Positions 35,701 through 50,700 of a DNA stretch of 64,000 bases are shown one piece after another (position 1 is the stretch's first letter; every line of letters starts with the position of its first letter). The notes beneath the pieces are model-generated. The model was not told the DNA's origin, made no database searches, and saw nothing but the letters and a program-made list of their open reading frames with translations. Location: NCBI GenBank assembly GCA_033032865.1, contig JAWHQI010000028.1, positions 4,917,001 to 4,981,000 of the forward strand, written 5' to 3'. Source of the stretch: Dactylorhiza incarnata. Lineage: Eukaryota; Streptophyta; Magnoliopsida; Asparagales; Orchidaceae. Position numbers and translations under genes: made by a program.

Positions 35701-38700
35701 TACCATTTACAGCTATGCAAAACTCTGGCATCTCTGCATCGTTATGCAGAAGCACTGGAGATTATAAATTGCATAACAAGGTTACCAAGCACCAAACTAT
35801 CCATTGACAAAAAAGAAGTGTTTCAATCTCTTGGTGCCAGTGAGTTCAGGCATTTTGAATATTTGTTCTATTTCTGATTCATTTTTGTGAACTAATAAAA
35901 TATTGTTTATTTCACATTTTGCTTCGTTACAGAAATAGCATATGCTACTGCAGATCCAAAGCATGCATATGATTATGCTCGAAATAAGGTTGAGAAGCAT
36001 CCCTATAACATGTCAGCGTGGAACTCGTACTATGAAGTTATTTTAAGGTAACTTAATGGAGAGAGTGCATATCTTTCGTATGGGCTAATTTTTTTATCGA
36101 TATTCCTCGTTATTGCTCATAATTGCATGAAGCTGAAAATGGCCAAATTGTGAGGCAAATTAACCATGACACCATTTGATAACTTGACATACTGACCATA
36201 TTGTTTTGAATTTTTGTAAAGTTATGACCGCATAGTTAGTATGCAACTCTTGGTCAGTGGTATGATATTTTTTGAACAATGTTTGAATGATTTTTTCGAA
36301 CAATGTTCAGGTAAATAGCTTTAACCCAATTCCGCGCAAAATTTATTTTAATTACTACAGCTTACAATCTTATGTTATTAATAATAGTTTTCGAGCATTA
36401 TTTTCTGTAACAAGATTTTAAGATAAAACATTGTAAATTTCAGTTCATATGGATACATGCAGTTGCTTTGGAGTCGAAAAGGAATGATTCCCTTGTTGTT
36501 GGGAGGTCAACTCATATACTGTGCTCAATTCTTTTTGCCACATATCTCTTGATTTATACAATACAAGTTAACTAGACTGCTCAATTTCAAATTGAACTGG
36601 TTAACTTAGCACTGCTCCTCAAGTTAAGCATGAGAGCTACTTGTGTATATTTCCAATGAAGGCTGCTTCACTCAATCCCTTTGTGAACAAGTTTGCAAAT
36701 TGATTTTTGGACTGAATCATAGGAATACAGGATCATCACATCCTCAATTTTATCTTTAATATAGTTCCCGTCAACTTCGGATGTGCTTTATAGTCGTGTT
36801 TAACATGATTATGGGCTTGTTAATAGTAGTCTTATTGCCACAATAAATTTATTAATCTTAGTTACCAGTATACCTAAATCTCTCACGAGAATCCTAAACT
36901 ATAACCCTTCACAAATGCTTTTATTGTATCATGCCATGTTATTTTTGGGGGGAGCATGCTTTATTATGCTCTATCTTGGTCTTTTCTTATACCTCTGTCA
37001 ACACATGAGGATCTTGTTTTCCTTACATTGAGACATCTGCTCCACCTCTGTGACTTGTGGCTCGTCAGCATCACCCACTTGATCATCTGAACTTTTTCAC
37101 CACCTTGACTCCGGCAATTCAGTCTTCTCTTGCCACTAACTCTAAACTGGGCGCCCCCAACATACCAAGAGACTGTTACCATGCCAGAGTGACAAGTAGC
37201 TATAGATGAGGAGTTGAGAGCTCTGATGCATACCCACATATAAGATCTTATATGTTGCCATCGACATACATCCCATCATTTGCAAGTGGTTGTGCATGAT
37301 CAAATTCTATCTAATGGCATCGTTGGTAGCTACAAGGTCAGACTAGTTACTATATGATTTCTTTAACAGTATGGAGTTTGACTATGATGAGTCATTCCTT
37401 ATTGCAAAAAAAGACTACTATACAGATTATGTTTTCTATCACCTATGTTTGTTATCGCCTATGTTCGTTCCCGACTATTTTTCAAATGGATGTGAAGATT
37501 GATTTTCTTTTTGGGAAGTGGTTCAATGTGGTACCTCCTCCTTAGGTGACTCACTGTACGCGATAGGTCCGTCATCATTTGTAAGGCCCTTTATGTCTCC
37601 ACGCGAGCTCCTCACTCATGGTTTTCCAAATTCACCACTGTTATTCATGTCGCCAGCTTCACTATGAGCTCTTGTCATCCTTCTGTTGTACGTTAATGAA
37701 ATTATTCTTATTGGGAGAAATTCAGCCACATTATGGATGTGAAACAACATTTATGCACGAAATTTGAGATGAAGGCTTTTGGTCTTCTCCGTTTTTACTT
37801 GGGTTGGAGGTTGACATTAGAAGTTTGTTGTCGAGTACTTGATATATATGCACTTATGATACCCGCACATCAGCTACAAATCTTGAGAGGAATCTCAAGA
37901 TGAGCTCTTATGATGGCAATAATCTTTTGGATCCTTCTATTTACAGACAACTTGTTGTCAACCAATTTTTCTCTGCACCACGTACGACTCATTTTGTTGC
38001 TTTATTTAAGATCATTCGCTACATATGCGCACCTATCGAATCCATATCTCTATTTTCTCCTCGACCTCACAATTAAATCTTCGTGCCTATTTTAATGTGT
38101 GATTGGACAAATGGTGTCATAGTCGACAATTCACTACTGGGTTTTTGTGTATTGCTTGGAGAGTTCTTTTAGTTCTTGGAAATCAAAGCAGGAGGATATG
38201 ATCTACCCATCCAAGTGCTAAGGTGGAGTATAGGGTTATGACTATCACTACAGTTGAGGTACCTTGGCTCTAATGTTTCCTTATTGATATGGGTCTGACT
38301 GTTTATGGCCCTACTCATTTGTATTGTCAAAATACAAATGCTATCTAGATTGCATCCAATCTAGTTTTTCATAATGAGACAAAATACAGAAGTTGATTGT
38401 CACTATGTTTGCTAGTAGTATCTTCATGGGAACATCACGGTGAAGCATGCTTCAGCTCAATTGTAAATAAAGTATATAATAGATTTCTTCACAAAAACTG
38501 ATACAATTCAAAGGCCTCTTTCCTTTTGGGAAACAGTCGATAATTTCATGCATTTTGAGGGGTGTGTTGGCTCTTTTGTTTCTCGTCATTGCAGCTGTCA
38601 AAACTCGTGATTTATCATGGGTTTGAGAGGGAGGGTGTGTTAAATACTTTCTTTTGTATATAAAATATATATTTCTCTTTCACATTTATTTTCAAGAACA

Positions 38701-41700
38701 GTAAGTTTAGTTAGGCATGTTTATCTGCATGCCACTTTCTATTCTACCAATGCACCGGAGTTTACTGTATTTATGTTGAACCCCAGTAAGCTCATTGTAA
38801 TTATTATATGTTTTTTAGCATGCATTGATGTTGGTTCTTATTTACACTAACATTCAACTCCCAGTCTTTATACTTTATGAAGTAAATTAACTACTCTGTG
38901 TTTATTGATTTATAAACCTTACATGTTTAACAGATTTCAAAATAGATTTGGAAAGCATTTCAAGTTTCTCCATAAAATGAGGGTTATTCACAAAGACTCT
39001 GTTCCTCCTATGGTTATTAATGGAAACCAATGTACCATGCAAAGCATGCACCAGGCTGCCGCAGAGGAATATCTACTAGCTTACAAACTTCAGCCTGAGA
39101 ATCCACTAATCAATCTTTGTGTTGGTATGATATCTCTGATTTCCGGTCTAGTTTGATATTGAGACGAGTTTGAGCGGGTTTTTAGCTCAAGTTAAACTTG
39201 TAGATTTCAAGTTTAACTTGACTCGAATTTGAATTCGATTGAGTCGTGTCAGATCAAATTGCTTCAAGCTAACTGAATTTTTGAAGTTTACCAAATTCAT
39301 CCTGCTCCAAATCGATTCTGAGTGCCTCTATTTTTCTTGATATTTGTTAAAGAAGATTAGTTAATTCGTTTACACTAAACATGACTCAAGTTATTTTTTG
39401 AATTAGTTTCGTGTAGGCTCGATTTTTCCGAGCGAGTCTCTTATAACTCGAAATCGGTTCGAATCAATTTGCTTGGACTAAAAAAACGAGTGATTTTGGA
39501 CTTTCGGCCATTCTTATCAGCCTTAATTTTTATGAAATATGTTAATGTTTCTTGTACCTGGCAGGAACAGCTTTGATCAACCTAGCCCTTGGTCTGAGGC
39601 TTCAGAATAAGCATCAGTGTGTGGTTCAAGGTTTTGCTTTCCTCTACAACTATCTGCGCATCTGTAACAATAGTCAGGTATGGTGCAATATTATTTATGT
39701 TTTTACATGTTTGTTAGGTATTTTTTGTTTTTTTTTTGCACAAGCAACGATCTATATTAAATGCACGAGGTTGTATGAGTTTACCAATGTGGGTCTGTAT
39801 TCTCAACACACCTCTCACATGTGGGGCCTTTCACGTCTATCACAAGAACTTTCTTTTAATTGTACGATGTACGAGTGGGTGATTGGGCTTATTCTATTAT
39901 GATACTACGTCAGAATGTTGGTGGAGGGCCTCATGTTCTATATTAAGTGTAAAAGGCTACTATATTCTCAACACACCCTCTCGACCTCTACTACAGAGAC
40001 TTCCTTGTTTTAATTGGGTGATATTGGAGGGGGTTGTTAGACCTCGTCTATTTTAATACCATGTTGGAATCTATGAATCCAACCCCAAACCAATTTGTTG
40101 TAGGTTGAAGTGCTCATTGTCTGCCCAAATTCCTCCATACTCGCTGTCAGCGGTCAAGGGGATAAGTGCTTTTCCGCCTCAGCCAGGCAGATCTCGCCGA
40201 CCACCATACGGGATCTCGCCAATCACTCCGCCTTCTTATACTTAGCATTTTTTCCATACCTTGTAAGTGGGCAGCCCGTACTTGAGATTCACGGTGCTGA
40301 TCCCTCAATGTACCAGGTAGCCTTGGTCTGTGGGTTACAGGAAGGGCTCTTCAAGTGCAAAGTCAGCCGAAAGCCACCAAATTCCTATGGGGACTTGATC
40401 AAGGGGGGAGAATTCTCTAGCCCAACTTCCTATTGCACCTCACTGTGTCCAGAGGCACCGCCAAGGGTTCTTTCCACCACCCCCCCTCCTGCAACGTGAA
40501 AAGACCTTCCATCCTTAACAACCACATCCTCCACGACATTTCCAGCAAATGAGACCACCCTGAAATCATTCTCCTCCACGGAACAGGACGGCGTCATTTT
40601 AACAAGCCTTCCCATCCTCATCGTCGCGACCATTCCCGATGAAGGCTTACATTCCTCCTCAAGTGCATCGGTATGCCGATTCACAGGGGTATACAAATTT
40701 CATCTTTTCCATGGAGGGTCTTCCAAATTCTCCAGAAACAACTAGGTTTCAGGAGTCCTCCCTTGAGGGAAGAGGAAATAGGAATAAGGAACTCTATTGT
40801 GAGTTCCATAAAGACGTCGGGCACGATACTGGAACTATAGAGCTCTCCGCGACCTAGTGGAAAAATACTCAAGGCAGGGAAGTTGCAGGAGTATGTGGCC
40901 CGGAAGAAAAATGAGAAACCCGTCTCCATCAAGGGGAAGGAAGTGGCAAAGGTACACTTCCAGCAGCAGTGGGAGTGCATCGAGCAAGAGGATATCGACT
41001 TCTTCGGGAGCATCAATTGTGTCCATGAGTGCATAAAGACAAATGATGAAGGCCACTTCGGCCAAATCAACTGCGTTCATGGAGGAGCTGGTCTAGAATC
41101 CTCAAAGAAAGCAAGTCTTAAGAGGGTTTGCCAGCGGGAGGTCTCTTCTACTTCCCAAACCTCTCCCCTAAGAGAAGAGGTTATCTTCAACGAGGATGAC
41201 CTCCCAAAGATCGCCAACCCATTCAACGATGTGATAGTTGTAAAGGCAGTTCTCGATAAATACTCGGTGTCAAGAATCTTGATCGTCACTGATAGTTCAG
41301 TAAATGTCATTTTCAAGCCTGCATTCGAGGCAATGAAGACATGAAGAAAGTTTCAAGCTGCCGACGAACCTCTATATGGGTTCGACGGGGAGAGAAAAGA
41401 GATTGAAGGGAGCGTCACCCTTTCAATCACTCTATGTGTAGTGACTCAGCAAGCAGTATTCGTTGTGGTGGACACTTCAAGCAGCTACAATGTCATCTTT
41501 GGCCGGACTCTATTCAACGAGAATCAGGCCTTTGTTTCCACATTTCATCAAGTGGTCAAATTCGGTATGGGAGGAAAGCAGTTCAGGGTGCGGAGTGCCC
41601 TCGAATTGCTCTGGAATGCTATGTGAGCTCGGTCAATATGATCGAGACGTGTCCTCCCACCACAAAGCCAGAAGATGGGGAGGAATGCTTCCAAACTGCC

Positions 41701-44700
41701 ACTAACACTGAAGAGCCTGTCAAAGAGGAACTCCCCGCGGAGAATGAAGCAAGAGACGGTGCTCATCTGAAGGTCGCTCAAGCTATTCAGAACGTCCAAG
41801 TGGACGAGGAAGATGGGGAAAGAACTCTGCCGATCAACGCCGAGTTAAAGGAGGACAAAGACACTGATCAATTGTCTCCTCACCAACTTGGATGTCTTTG
41901 CTTGGACAACTACTGACATGCCTGAGGTAGACCCCGATGTCGCTTGCCACCGTCTCAACATTGATCCAACCTTCAGGACTATCAAGCAAAAGAAGAGAGC
42001 GGTGACAATAACCTTGGCGGAACCTATTCGGGAGGTCTCAAAGCTTCTCAAGGTAAGCTTCATCAAGGAGATCCAGTATCCCAAATGGGTTTCAAATGTC
42101 GTAATGGTCAAGAAGTCTAATAATAAGTAGCATCTGTGTGTGGATTTTACCAAATTAAGTAATGTATGCCCTAAGGATTGTTACCCTTTACCTCAAATAG
42201 ATTCTCTAGTTGATTCTGCTGTGGAGTTTTCTGTCAGGAGTTTCCTTGATATGTTTTCGGGGTATCACCAAATCTGAATGCATGCTCCCGATATTCCGCA
42301 TCTGTCATTCATTACCAACGATGAGTGTTATTGCTACCGGGTTATGCTCTTTGGGCTTAAGAACGGCGGTGCTACATACCAAAGAATGATGGACCATGTA
42401 TTTAAAAATCAAAAAGGACGTAACCTAGTGGTATACGTGGATGTTCTCCTCATCAAGAGTCGAGAGTTTAGGGAACACATCCATGATCTTGAGGAGACGT
42501 TCTCCACTCTCAGAAAGTTCAAGATTCAACTTAATCTCGTGAAGTGTCTTCGGGGCAAGTAAGGGAAAGTTCCTCGGGCATCTTCTAACTTCTCTTGGCC
42601 TTGAATCGAATCCAGATAAGGTTAAGGCGATTTTGAAGATATTATCTCCTCGAACCCGGAAGGAGGTCCAACAGTTAGCATGGAGAATAACCCGGTTGAG
42701 TCGCTTCATCTCCCGGCTCGGATATAAATGTGCACCTTTCTTCAAAACCCTATGAGGGGCTTCTGTCACGACCCGTCTCGACAAAAGTCAGAGTGCGCTT
42801 CGGGGCGGGCCGTGATGCCACAGAGATGAGGGGCTGAAACACAATGTCTGTTAGGCGAGAGCTGATTTAGTATTATTAGATTCAAAATAAGTAACTTTTG
42901 AGTAAAACAGATTATTTTATTGCGGAAGCGTTAAAATATGGCAGTGAAAATTTGATGCACATGTATCTTAGTAAAAACCCATGATACAAGATCTGAGACC
43001 GATCGTTATGCAATGATAGATTCAGAGAAATGAACATGCAAATCATGTCAAATTTTAGTACATACTATAACCTAGCAGTTGTCCATGATAATAGAGAAAA
43101 TGGCTGATTATAATTATTACGTAAAAGAAATATCCAACAATAAAAGAAATGAAACATAAACATAGAGCCTGAAACTTGGCGCAGATCGGCTCAGGAAGCA
43201 GACGACGCAGACACGAATGCTAAGGGAAATTCCAAAACAAGAAGGAAACGACTCAATACATAGAAATACACAGGAGCAAAGCAAAATAAAATACGAGCAG
43301 GAAAAACAAAATATTTGTGTACCGTTTGTTCATGAAGCAAAACTAACAAGACAGACAAGCAAGTGAGACAAGCAGAAATATCTAGAATTATTAGACTACT
43401 CCGGAGTAAAATATACATAGATGATCATGTAATAACATAAGTTGTAACAAGTAAAAGTGTAAGTGTTTTTGTTTGACTCACAAGATTTATGATTCAGACA
43501 GATTCATGTGCAGATTCAAGACTTATCGGAGATTTAGAATTTCAGCATGTGATCTCTAAGGGGCGACTCTTTCGAACCCTCACCCTTGAGCCAGGGAGTT
43601 CATGCTGGCTATAACCAACTTTGTTCCCGTTAGGGATTCAAGAGGGAACCCAAGTCGAGGAGTTGCATCAATTAAACACCACCTTTCATTGTTGCTTATG
43701 TTATTAATGAATTAGTGATTCATAATTTGACGATTTCAAGCATATCAAGACATGTTATCAATTACTGATTCAGATATACAAGAGTAGAATTTACACAAAT
43801 CTTAATCATGGAACAATAGTTACACAAATCTTAGTCAGACAGACATAAGAAACAAGATTCGATGACACAGAAGAAACTAGATAGAGAGTTTTGAAACTTA
43901 TTTGGTTCAAGTATTCACGAGTGATAAGATTACTATGCATCATTTCCTAGGATACCAAGTATTTATTCAGATTAATCCATTCCAAGACATGATTATCTTC
44001 TAAGTAAACATGTGTATGACTCAAACATTTTACCTAATACGCAAATCATTTATTCACTAGCAAGAAACCTTAACATTTGTCGTTGTACCAATTAATGTTC
44101 ATGCTTAAAAAGAACTACTAGTCTTTCAATTGTCCATCAAATGAGACGCAATTCATCTAAGTGGAAATCCAATTAAAATCATCATTTACATTCAAACGCG
44201 TGAAACCTCAAACTACTAACAAGTCAATTTAGGCATTCAAGATCTAAGCTTATTTGACGAAACATGCATTCAAAAGTAAAGTCATAAAATCATAGGAACA
44301 GACGAAATAATTAACTCAATGTTTGCAAGAGAGAGAGATCTCTACTTGCCTTAAATGAGGCTGAATCTGACAGCGGCGACTAAGCGGCGCAAGCAAAAGC
44401 AGAAATCATATTTTGAACCTGTTCAAGCACAATCATAATTGATATATGACATAAAGAGAATTCATACGCTAGCACAGACAATCTATTCAACACGTAACTT
44501 TGATCAAGAAGGGTTTTAGAGATTTACCTCCCTCAAGAGTGAGGGGAGAAGAGATTATCACGCAAAAACGGAGACTTCACGGGTCTTAGGCTTGGGGGAA
44601 CCCTAACTCGGAGAGGACTAGGAGAGATTCCGCTGGAAGATTCGACGAACGTTACCGGCTTAGTTGTTAAAGGCGCGCCTAAGGCTCCAGGCTCAGAGGC

Positions 44701-47700
44701 TTGCACCTTCATGCGCCTTTTTTGCGCCTTTGTAGTATAAAAGACGCGTCTGAGAGTGGTTTCTGTTGCAAACCTTTTTTCCCAATAGAAAGAAAGAAAT
44801 AATGTAAAACTCAATATTTTTTGCATGATTTAGTGTTTGTGAAACATAATCGAGTGTTAAGACTTAGATATGATGTAAACGACCATATTAATTCTATTTT
44901 TTAAGAGTTATAAATGATAGTAATGAATGATTAATGAGTAGAATAGATGAAAATTTTGATCAAGAAGATGAACTGATGTTTGATGCTTATTTTTTAAATG
45001 AATGTGGTTGCGCCTTGTTTTCGTCAGGCGTGCGCCTGCGCCTTGAGCCTTGCGCCTAGGCTCCAAGACCCCTTTGCGTCTTGGTGCGCCTTGCGCCTTT
45101 AATAACTAAGGTTGCCGGAAATCACAAACAAACCACGGTTAGACGATTATAGGAGGGCAAAAATCTTGAATCGCAAAATATCCGAAATTTGGAGCGCAAA
45201 CTTTCCAAGAAAATTAGGGAAATCTGAATAGAGGAGAACAAAAGGAGAATCTTACCAATATGGACCAAATCTGAGCCCAAGGTGGAGATTGAAGAGGAAC
45301 CTTAGTTGTCCCTCCCGTAAATCCCCGGTCAAATCGAGGAGGAATTGGGGGAACTAGGGCTTTCGGCCCTCGGAGGCGGTCGGAGGGGGAGGCTGCCAGC
45401 CTTGATGATTTGCAAGGGGATTGTCGACCCCTTGGGAGGAAGAGAAATGTAGAGAAGGGTTGCTGGAGGGAGGAAAAAGCTGCCGACTGAAGGAGCCCGG
45501 CTGCTGGAGGTCGGCCAGAGGAAGAGGAGAGGGGAAGGTCGACCACGACAGGAGGAGGCGCAGGAGGCAGGAGCAGCAAGATCGGGAGGCGTAGACGGGA
45601 GGAGCAGGGGGCGACGCCGGCAGGAGGAGCAGCAGGGAGCTGCGGCTTGTGCTGCGGCTTGCGGGATCTAGCGAGACGGGAGACGCGTGCGGTTTTGCGG
45701 GAGATGGGATCGGGGCCCTAGCTGAAGGCTAAATAAAGGGGGCTGGGGGCTGCGCTTAGCAATAGAAGGGAGGGAAACCTAACTCTATTTACAAGAATGC
45801 CATTAATATGGATTTAATTCCTTTAAATTTCTTTTTCTTTATATGGGTTGTTACAGCTTCAAAGTTCCAATAGACCGAGGATTGTAATCAGGCTTTTAAG
45901 AAACTCAAGAAACATTTAACGTCAACTCCCCTCCTCCAAAGACTTAGTGAGGGGGAGAACCTATTCCTATACTTAGGAGTGTTATTCGAAGCGGTCAGCT
46001 CCGTCCTGGTGCAAGAAGAGATGAAGAAACGGTTCTTGATACATTACGTAGGTAAGGTATTGAAAAGAACTGAGACACAATATCTGATTTTGGAGAAATT
46101 GGCCCTTGCCCTGATCATTTCAGCACGGATACTTCGCCCATATTTCCAAGGTCATTCCATATAGGTTGTGGCGGACCATCCACTAAAGAACATACTGGAG
46201 AGACTGAGCATTCAGGAAGACTGCGCAAATGGGCAATCAAACTTGGAGAGTTCGACATCTCATATACCCCGAGGATGGCAATCAAGGCCCAGGTCCTACG
46301 GATTTCATGATGGATTTTGCAGAGGAAAAGAACCTTGTAAGGGATTTCTCGACCCCTCTAATTTGGACAATGTACGTAGATGGAGCGTCGGGGGAATTCT
46401 TCAGGAGCAGTAGTCACCCTCCTCAATCTAAATAGTGTTCGAATTGAGCAAGCAATCAGGTTATATTTCTCCACCACAATCAATCAGACAGAATATGAAG
46501 CACTCATCACTGGATTAAGGTTGGCAAAGGAATTGGGGGTGGAAGGCATTGAGGTACATATAGATTCATTGGTAATGGCTTCTCAGCTAAAGAGTACCTT
46601 CGAGACACGAGATCCGATTCTAAAGAAGTATTTGGTGGTGGTGAAAAAAGGCATTGAGAACTTCAGGACCTTCGATATCCAACATATCCCGCGGGTAGAG
46701 AATGTAGAGCCGACGAGATATCCAAGTATTGGCTCCCATCAGGAGGAGCCCTAGCATAACTCTTTCATCCGACAATTGAGGAAGGGGAGGTAATGGAAAT
46801 TGACCAACACTCATCGTGGATGGATCCATTCATCCATTTTTTATCCGTTGGGAGTATTATCCGAATGTCACCAATAAACGAAGGTTCAGATTCCAGACGT
46901 CACATTACTTCCTCCTTTCAGGGACCTTATATTGAAGAACATTCCTCGTGATAGGAAAAGGAGAATCTGTATCTTGTACACTAATACAAGGGGGTATAAA
47001 TACAATAGAGGGTGGTCACAACACCCAGAGTAAACCTAAGCTATGTTCACCATGACTAAAAACAAAGATGTACAATATGTCTAACAACCCCCCTCAAACT
47101 CACGGGGGGATCATACACCGAGAGTTTGGATAATAGATAAGCATGTTGGGTCCGTGTCTGTGGTTTGGTCATCAAGTCTGCAAGTTGCTGCTCGGAAGGA
47201 ACAAACGAAGGAGCAATAGTGCCACGACCATACTGCTTACGTAGAAAGAAGGCATCCACTCTGATATGCTTGGAAAGAGAGTGCTCCACCCGATTCAGAG
47301 TAATCTGAATAGCACCAGTGTTATTATAGTGGAGTGATGTGGGATCCGGAGAAGAGACACCAAGGTCCTCAAGAAGCAAGCGGAGCCAAATAATATCCTC
47401 AGCAGTGGTAGCCATGGCACGAAGCTCAACCTCAGTGCTGGAACGAGAGACTCCTATCTTTTTCTTGGACTTCCATGCAATGAGTGAAGAACCCAAGAAC
47501 AGACAGAAACTGGTGACGGATCGACGGTCAACAGGATCACTGACCCAAGTAGCATTTGAGTAAGCGCGAAGCTGCAGAGAACTACTACTGGAAAAGAAGA
47601 GACCACGTGAAGTCGTCCCCCGAAGATAGCGCATGAGCTGTAGTAGGTGGCCATAGTGTACAGAAGTTGGTGCGCTAACAAACTGGCTCAACACATGAAC

Positions 47701-50700
47701 ATCATGGGCAATGTCGGGTCGAGTAATAGTAAGATAGACGAGGCTCCCAACGAGGTGACGATAGCGAGTAGGATCAGCGAGTGGAATCCCATCATCCGGT
47801 CGTAGCTGAAGGTGAAGCTCCATAGGGGTGTCCACGATGTGAGAGTCAGAGAGAGCAGCCCGAGCTAAAAGATCTGATGTGTAACGCCGCTGGGAGAGCT
47901 GAAATCCACGGTCTATAGAGGGGACCTCAAGACCCAAGAAATAGCTCAGTTGTCCAAGGTCAGTCATCTGAAATTGCTGTCGAAGATGATATTTGACAAA
48001 GGCCGCATGAGAGGGATCATCACCAGTAATGATCATATCATGTACATAAAGTAACAGAAGTGTCCAACCGCGAGAGGAGTGCACAAACAGGGCTGGATCT
48101 TGCGGGCTCGGCTGAAAACCGGCGGCAGTAATGACTGAGCTAAAACGAGCAAACCACGCGGGGGGCGTCTGCTTAAGCCCGTAAAGAGCTCGTCTCAAGC
48201 GGCAGACAAGTCCTGGAGGAGAGGAGAGGCCGGAGGAGGGAGCATGTGCACCTCCTGCTGAAGGTCTCCGTGAAGAAAAGCGTTCTTCACATCAAGCTGG
48301 AACAGAGACCAGTGGCGAACAGCTACAACTGTAATAAGAGTATGGATCGTAGTCATGTGAGCAGCTGGAGCAAAAGTATCATCATAGTCGCATCCCTGCT
48401 CCTGCTGAAAACCACGAGCCACAAAGCGGGCCTTATACCTCTCTACAGAACCATCTGAGCGAGTCTTGACCTTGAAGACCCATTTGCAAGTAATAGGAAC
48501 AACACCAGGTGAAAGATGAACAAACTCCCATGTACGAGTGTGCTCAAGCGCCTCCAACTCAGCAGACATAGCAGCCTGCCACTCAAGCATCTGGGTAGCC
48601 TCACGAAAGGAAGTCGGCTCTGGAGTACTACAAGCGGTAGCAGGAAGGGCAGGCAGGCCCAGAGGTAGGGTAGCAAAACTAAGGCGGTCGGGAGGATGTC
48701 GCTCACGAGTTGGGTTACGACGCACTGGAGGATCATCCACAGGGACCTCGTTGGAGGAGACAGACACTGAGTTGGGGGGCACTGGAAACGAGAGAATAAG
48801 AGGGGGACGACGAGTGTAGTGATATGGAAGAGGGACGACGAGCGCATCAGAGGGAGAAGGTGAGACAAGAGAGGGCGAAGATGGTATGACCGGTGGCATG
48901 AGAGAGGAAGTGGACATACCGGTGGAGAGAATGAGACATGAGGAGGTGAGATGAGAAGAATGAGAAACTGCACATCAGAGGGAGTCACAGAGGATGAGGT
49001 CGAGGGAACGGATGACACAAAGAAAAGGTGAGACTCATCAAAAGTGACATCACGTGAGATATGAATTCGACGTGCAACATGATCGTAACATCGATAGCCC
49101 TTGTGCTCAGTACTATAACCAAGAAAGACACATTGTACAGACTGAGCAAAGAGCTTGGTGCGCTCACGTGGAGGTAGAAGAACAAAACATCGACAGCCAA
49201 AAACACGAAGGTGGGTGTAACGTGGGGGTCAAAAGTACAAACACTCACCAGGACTTTTGCCCTGAAGGAAGGTGGAGGGCTATAGTTTAATGAGATAGAC
49301 AGCAGTAGAAGCAGCCTCAGCCCAGAAATGAGGAGGAACGTGGGAGGAGATGAGAAGGGTGCGGGCTGTCTCAATAATATGACGATACTTCCTTTCAGCG
49401 GTGCCATTTTGAGCATGGGCACCAGGGCAAGCAAGCTGAGGGAGAGTACTATGGGTAGCGAGCAAATATCGAAAAGCATGAGAGAGGTACCCCCTCCCCC
49501 CCTTGTCGGAATGAAAAATACGAATGGAAGCGGAAAACTGGGTGCGCACCATAGTAGAAAAAGTAACATAAATCTGAAGAAATTCAGAATGAGAATGCAT
49601 AAAGTAAATCCAACAATAGCGAGAATAATCATCAATAAATAGTACATAATACCGGTGTCCACCCTTGGATACAAAAGGTGCAGGACCCCATACATCAGAA
49701 TGAAATAAATCAAAGGGACGTTGAGACCGAGACTCACTAGACGGATAAGGGATTTGTAGCTGTTTACCAAGCTTACAACCCGTACAAGTGTGGGAACGAT
49801 CGACAATAACACGACCGAGAAAACCATGACTGATGAGAGATACAAGACGCGAACCACTAGGATGACCAAGATTGTGATGCCATTGAGAGAAGCCCGCCGA
49901 TGGAAGACGGAAGGTAGACGCCGCCGATGACATTGGAGAGGATGGAAGATGAAGCCGATCAAGAACGTACACCCCGCTACAGCGACGACCAACTCCAAGA
50001 AGTGTCCCTGTCAGACGATCCTGCACACGACACGCAAACTTATCAAAAATGACAAGACAACCATGAGATGTGAGTTGGCAGGCGGATATAAGGTTCATGG
50101 ATAGCTTCGAAATGTCTGCAACATCGAGAATATGAAAGTGACTGGTGCAAAGGAGACCACGACTAGTGATGAGAAGAACGGTGTCGTTGGCGACCATGAT
50201 ACTAAGATCAGAGGAGACAGGCTGGCATGACAAGAGGTGGGTGGCATCATACGTCATATGAAACGAGGCTCCATAGTCGAGCAACCGGTCAGAGGGAGAG
50301 ATACCTGTAGAGGCGGAGGCAGCTGGCTGGGAGGCATAGGCGGTAGAAGCATTTGGTGGGAGTACTGATGTAGAGGAGCGAGGGAAAGAACCATAAGAGA
50401 GTTGTTGGGCAATCTGCTGGGCAAGCTCAAAAACTGTGAGTGACGACGCCACAACCGAAAATGGAGTTGAAGGAGCACCAGGAGCACACTGCTGTCCAGA
50501 CTGCAGAGCCCGTTGAAGCTTGCATCACTCAGATTTTATGTGACCAAGACACTGACAATAGTGACAGCGGACAAACTGGCGGCGAGGAGCATCGGAAGAA
50601 GCGGTAGAATATGCCAAAGGACGAGAAATAGGGCGCACCGGAGCGCTATAGCCCGACGAAGGCAGCAGTGGAGGGCTCACGAGAGAAGACTGTGGAGGAA

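Noticed and set aside
48985..49998. 337-residue minus-strand ORF rich in Leu and Val
   Set aside because: It overlaps the copia F integrase in another frame; the integrase frame has all the family motifs.
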